From: Borrelia recurrentis A1
GTDB lineage: Bacteria > Spirochaetota > Spirochaetia > Borreliales > Borreliaceae
Assembly (NCBI RefSeq): GCF_000019705.1
Contig: NC_011244.1
Coordinates: forward strand, 866,982-930,981
Length of the DNA: 64,000 bases
Direction: 5' to 3'
Shown here piece after piece: positions 60,532 through 64,000 of this stretch. Made by a program: the position numbers and the translations under genes. A model generated the notes under the pieces. That model saw nothing but the letters and a program-made list of their open reading frames with translations, had not been told where the DNA came from and searched no databases. Position 1 is the first letter of the stretch, and each line of letters opens with the position of its first letter.

Positions 60532-61947
60532 ATGGTTCAAAAAAATAAAATGCCAAGTAGTTTTACGATAGTATTTGCTTTAATAGTGTTTATGACAATA
60601 TTAACTTATATAGTTCCTGCAGGTGAATTTCATAAAGAAAATAGAGAAGTGAATGGTAATTTGCAAGAAGTTGTTGTGGCTGGAACTTATCATGCAGTAG
60701 ATAGAGCACCTAGGGGATTTTGGGATGGCATTTTTATTGTTTTAACAGCAATGGCTAAAGGAATGGAACATGCTGTTGAAGTTATTGTATTTGTTTTAAT
60801 TGTTGGTGGAGCTTATGGAGTTATTTTGGGGACGGGAGCAGTTGATGCAGGAATAGCAGCAGCAATTAAGAAAATGGGAAATAAGGATAGACTTTTGATA
60901 CCATTGATGATGTTTATTTTTTCCATAGGTGGGACTACAACAGGGATGTATGAAGAAACACTACCATTTTATCTAATTATGATCCCATTGGTAATAGCTT
61001 TAGGTTATGATAGTGTTGTAGCCGTTGCAATTATTGGATTAGGGGCTGGTGTTGGAACTATGGCATCTACTATTAATCCATTTGCTACGGGAATAGCATC
61101 AGCAATAGCTGGTATTGAGATAAAGGATGGTTTTTATTTTCGTATTGTTTTATACGTAGTTTCTGTTTTTGTAGCTATAGCATATGTATTGATATATGCA
61201 ATTAGAGTCAAGAATGATCCTAAAAGATCTATAGTATATTCTCAAAGGGAAGAAAATTATAATCTATTTGTTAAAGGTAGGAGTGATGATAAGAGTGATA
61301 GTATGCCAGAATTTACAAATAGACGGAAAATGGTATTAGTATTGTATGGGTTAATGGTTGTATTTTTGATATATAGTATTTTGGAGCTTGGTTGGTGGAT
61401 GCAAGAGATGACAATGTTATATCTTGGTACAGCGATTCTATCTGCGTTTATATGTAAAATGAATGAATCTAAAATGTGGGATACTTTTGTAGAGGGAGCT
61501 AAAGATATGATAACAGCAGCACTTATTATAGGTATGGCTCGGGGAGTAATGATTGTAGCTGATGAAGGTATGATTACAGGAACAATTTTACATGCTGCAT
61601 CAGAATTTTTGTATGGGGTTCCTAAAGGTATGTTTATCATTTTAAATGAACTTGTACAGATATTTATAGGTTTTATTGTACCCTCTTCATCAGGACATGC
61701 AAGTTTAACAATGTCAATGATGGCTCCATTGGCTGATTTTTTAGATATGCCAAGATCGTCAGTTGTATTGGCTATGCAGACAGCATCGGGTTTGGTGAAT
61801 TTGTTAACGCCAACGAGTGGGGTTATCATGGCTGTATTGGGAATGGCAAGACTGAGTTATGGTAGTTGGTTTAAGTTTGTGATGCCGATTTTTGTGATTG
61901 AATTTGTAATATGTATTTTAGTAATAATGGCAAATGTATATTTATAG
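60532..61947 (+). CDS. arcD: Arginine/ornithine antiporter-type permease (YfcC/ArcD family)
   Basis: Predicted to exchange arginine for ornithine across the inner membrane. The 471-residue protein has about 12 hydrophobic helices, an N-terminal TYIVPAGEF block typical of YfcC-like carriers, GGTTTGMYEETLPFY near 140, and GFIVPSSSGHASLTMS near 380. AGGAGA precedes the ATG. Substrate is assigned from its place between arcB and arcC; the family also contains C4-dicarboxylate-type carriers. Confidence 0.88.
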   Translation: MVQKNKMPSSFTIVFALIVFMTILTYIVPAGEFHKENREVNGNLQEVVVAGTYHAVDRAPRGFWDGIFIVLTAMAKGMEHAVEVIVFVLIVGGAYGVILGTGAVDAGIAAAIKKMGNKDRLLIPLMMFIFSIGGTTTGMYEETLPFYLIMIPLVIALGYDSVVAVAIIGLGAGVGTMASTINPFATGIASAIAGIEIKDGFYFRIVLYVVSVFVAIAYVLIYAIRVKNDPKRSIVYSQREENYNLFVKGRSDDKSDSMPEFTNRRKMVLVLYGLMVVFLIYSILELGWWMQEMTMLYLGTAILSAFICKMNESKMWDTFVEGAKDMITAALIIGMARGVMIVADEGMITGTILHAASEFLYGVPKGMFIILNELVQIFIGFIVPSSSGHASLTMSMMAPLADFLDMPRSSVVLAMQTASGLVNLLTPTSGVIMAVLGMARLSYGSWFKFVMPIFVIEFVICILVIMANVYL

Positions 61948-61971
61948 TATGTACGAGTTAAGGAGTTGTGT

Positions 61972-62908
61972 ATGAATAAAAGAATTGTAGTAAGTCTTGG
62001 AGGGAATGCTTTAGAATGTGGAGATGGAACATTTTGTGAGCAATTATCAAGGATAGAAAGTAGTGTATGTGGTATAGTGGATTTAATAGAGTATGGTTAT
62101 GAGATAGTCATTAGTCATGGTAATGGTCCTCAAGTGGGAAGAATTTTGTTAGAAAATGAAATGTGCAAAGAGACGCCATTGGCACCACTTGATGTGTGTG
62201 TTGGTATGAGTCAAGGGATGATAGGATATTATATTGAACAGGCATTAAGGAATGAGATCTGTAGGCGAGGAATTAAACGAAAAGTAATAGTGGTGTTGAC
62301 TCAAGTTTTGGTAAATAAAGAAGATGAGTGTTTTAATAATCCTAGCAAACCTATTGGTCCATTTTATGATAAGATACGAGCAAAAGAGCTTGAGAGTGAG
62401 GGATATACTTTAAAAGAAGATAGTGGAAGAGGGTATAGGAGAGTGGTTGCATCACCTAAGCCTATTGAGATTATAGAAATTGAAGAGATAATTGAATTAA
62501 TTAACAAAGGATGTATAGTGATTGCTTGTGGAGGAGGTGGTATACCTGTTATCAAAGATGAAAGAGGAGTCATTAAGGGAATAAGTGGAGTAATTGATAA
62601 GGATTTTGCATCGTCTAAATTAGGACAGGACATAGGAGCAGATCAGTTATTAATTATTACTGCTGTTGAACAGGTGGCGTTAAATTTTGGCAAAAGCAAT
62701 GAAAGTTTACTGAGTAAAGTAAATATTGGTGATTTAGAGAAATATATCAAAGAGGGTCGGTCATTTTGTGGCAGGTTCTATGTTGCCTAAAATAGAGGCA
62801 AGTATTAACTTTGTAAAGTCTAGAGAGAATAGAGAAGCAATTATTACATCACTTGATAAAATTATTGAACGGATAAAGGGAATTAGAGGGACAATGATAA
62901 CCATGTAG
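61972..62908 (+). pseudogene. arcC: Carbamate kinase gene, frameshifted by a 4-bp tandem duplication
   Basis: Carbamate kinase makes ATP from carbamoyl phosphate and ADP, the payoff step of the pathway. The ATG at 61972 (AAGGAG 61960-61965) opens MNKRIVVSLGGNALECGDG and runs through SHGNGPQVGRIL and ACGGGGIPVI. At 62755-62762 the four bases GGTC occur twice in tandem. Dropping one copy restores [17 protein letters not shown] and a normal 310-residue protein ending at 62908. As read, translation stops at 62790 after 272 residues, 10 of them out of frame, losing about 49 C-terminal residues including the conserved G-x-M-x-PK-x-E-A motif. Activity is therefore doubtful. A sequencing error or population heterogeneity at this repeat is possible. 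Confidence 0.9.
62755..62762 (+). repeat. GGTC tandem duplication that breaks arcC
   Basis: GGTC at 62755-62758 is directly repeated at 62759-62762. Removal of one unit puts the downstream sequence in frame with arcC. Two copies of a 4-bp unit are short for slippage, but reversion is simple in principle. Confidence 0.85.
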
Positions 62909-63232
62909 ATCGGGTTATTAAATATTGATATAGGAAGGTGTATAGTTATAAGTAAGCATCTATTTTAAAAAGAGTAAAGTTTCAACAGAATCAATGATTA
63001 AGATGGATGGAGGAGGTCTTAAAATCAACCCATTCATTTGTATTTTTAATTTCTATTATTAAATTTTGTATTTCATGTATGATATTTTTAGTTTTATTCA
63101 ATTATTTTGCTTATATTAGTTTTTTATCATTATACAATAAATTCTTCATAAGAAAATGTTATAAAAATTTGTTTTTTAAAATATTTTGAACTAAATGTGT
63201 ATGTATGTTTTGTAAAGGAGCGTTAAAATGTT
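62909..63232 (+). other. AT-rich gap after arcC, no gene recognised
   Basis: The 324 bp contain one open frame (63007-63189) encoding a hydrophobic 60-residue peptide rich in Phe, Ile and Lys. It resembles AT-driven noise: no family motif and no partner, although GGAGG lies near its start. AAAGGAG near 63216-63222 serves the permease gene. I see no RNA gene, convincing terminator or riboswitch here. Confidence 0.5.
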
Positions 63233-63970
63233 ATGAAAAAGGACAAAATTGATTACAAAAGAGAAATAATTGCCGGAATTACAACATTTCTAAGTATGGG
63301 ATATATAATAATAGTAAATCCTTTAATATTATCTAATGCGGGTATGCCTATAGGAGCATTGGTAACATCTACATGTATAACAGCAGGGCTTGCTACAATT
63401 ATGATGGGTGTAGTAACAAATACTCCTTTAGCTTTAGCGTCTGGGATGGGTACCAATGCATTTTTTGCTTTTTCTCTTGTAAAAGGAATGAATATACCTT
63501 GGGAAGTGGCTTTGGCAGCAGTGTTTATTGAAGGAATTATATTTATTATTTTATCTTTGTCAAAGATTAGAGAAAATATCATAAATGCTATATCAATGAA
63601 TTTAAAATATTCTATTTCTGTTGGTATTGGATTTTTTATTGCTTTTATTGGTTTAGTTAATAGTAATATTATAGTTAAAAATGAGGCCACATTAATTGGT
63701 ATTGGTAATTTTATGGATTTACAAGTTTTGATTACATTGTTAGGTTTTGTCTTAATATGTGTTTTTGTGAAAGAAGCTATTCCAAGTTTTTTAATATTAT
63801 TGTTAATTCCATTAACTTATAATATATCTTCAGGAATAGGTATTGGAATAACTTTTTATGTAATTATGAGTTTATTATATAATTTCTTTAGGAAAGAATA
63901 TGTCAGTGTGTCTCCTATCATAATTGTATTGTCTTGTGTTTTTGTTTTGAAATTATTGCTTTCTATTTAG
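63233..63970 (+). pseudogene. Internally deleted AzgA-type purine permease
   Basis: The frame is open for 245 residues, but full AzgA/PbuG-type guanine/hypoxanthine permeases have about 430-480. The first ~180 residues match the family N-terminus: REIIAGITTFLSMGYIIIVNP, NTPLALASGMGTNAFFAF and the helix GIGFFIAFIGLVNSN. After VLICVFV the sequence jumps to KEAIPSFLILLLIPLTYNISSGIGIG, which belongs near the family C-terminus. The middle, including the FVDLFDT substrate motif and several helices, is absent, an in-frame loss of roughly 190 residues. It is unlikely to transport purines, though a short membrane protein could still be made. Confidence 0.75.
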
Positions 63971-64000
63971 GGTTTTAATATAGTCAAACATAATTGTGAA

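Noticed and set aside
63007..63189. 60-codon hydrophobic frame with a nearby GGAGG
   Set aside because: No recognisable family, composition is that of random AT-rich DNA, and no gene pairing supports it.
63253..63690. 145-codon minus-strand frame at the permease relic
   Set aside because: Reverse-complement shadow of the AzgA-type sequence, whose plus-strand motifs are unmistakable.
1..64000. tRNA, rRNA, insertion sequences, prophage or plasmid-type repeats
   Set aside because: No cloverleaf-like sequences, rRNA blocks, transposase motifs or terminal inverted repeats were recognised on reading; a tRNA scan would be needed to exclude small RNA genes fully.

Overview
The window looks like part of a Borrelia/Borreliella (spirochaete) linear chromosome. 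The evidence is very low GC (estimated by eye at under 30%), AT-biased codons, lipoproteins with loose spirochaetal lipoboxes, frequent TTG starts, and a gene order that from memory matches the right-hand part of Borrelia chromosomes, from nusA-infB to the arginine deiminase genes. A carbamate kinase gene and a purine permease relic beyond arcD make a relapsing-fever-type Borrelia more likely than a Lyme species. That last point is inference, and the species cannot be named from sequence alone.

Layout. 1-8.1 kb: the translation/RNA cluster rimP(end)-nusA-infB-rbfA-truB-rpsO-pnp. 8.1-16 kb: a lipoprotein, lptF-lptG, tgt, murJ and an exported HEAT-repeat protein, tightly overlapped. 16-19 kb: coaBC opposite yhdT-panF, a pantothenate-to-CoA module. 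18.9-24.8 kb: a pseudouridine synthase, a P-loop protein, murC, yicC, a CMP-kinase-like gene, rpoZ, miaA and a 31-residue basic ribosomal protein, closed by a strong hairpin. 24.9-28.6 kb: envelope and sugar genes, including a minus-strand group of PTS EIICB, a TPR-like exported protein and a secreted phosphodiester glycosidase. 28.7-33.7 kb: hrpA and topA (minus). 33.8-37.9 kb: sbcD-sbcC. 37.9-39.5 kb: two adjacent broken genes (ROK sugar kinase, cutC). 39.6-47.5 kb: minus-strand operon of a sugar phosphomutase, a divergent clpC, ileS and a lipoprotein. 47.6-55.8 kb: uvrB-uvrA-lptD. 55.9-58.1 kb: rnhA and a permuted papain-fold lipoprotein (minus). 58.2-62.9 kb: arcA-arcB-arcD-arcC, with arcC frameshifted. 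63.2-64 kb: an internally deleted AzgA-type purine permease.

Most of the window is housekeeping. The arginine deiminase operon should convert arginine to ornithine and carbamoyl phosphate, but its ATP-yielding last step (arcC) carries a 4-bp tandem duplication that shifts the frame. Gene decay is concentrated in small-metabolite genes: ROK kinase (two lesions), cutC (one), arcC (one) and the purine permease (a large in-frame deletion). The most system-like accessory unit is the PTS/TPR/phosphodiester-glycosidase group at 25.8-28.6 kb, which could release and import a sugar. Other oddities are a ClpC whose second ATPase ring has lost its Walker B acids, an SbcC without a zinc hook, a zinc ribbon on NusA, and Lpt transport proteins in a lineage known to lack LPS.
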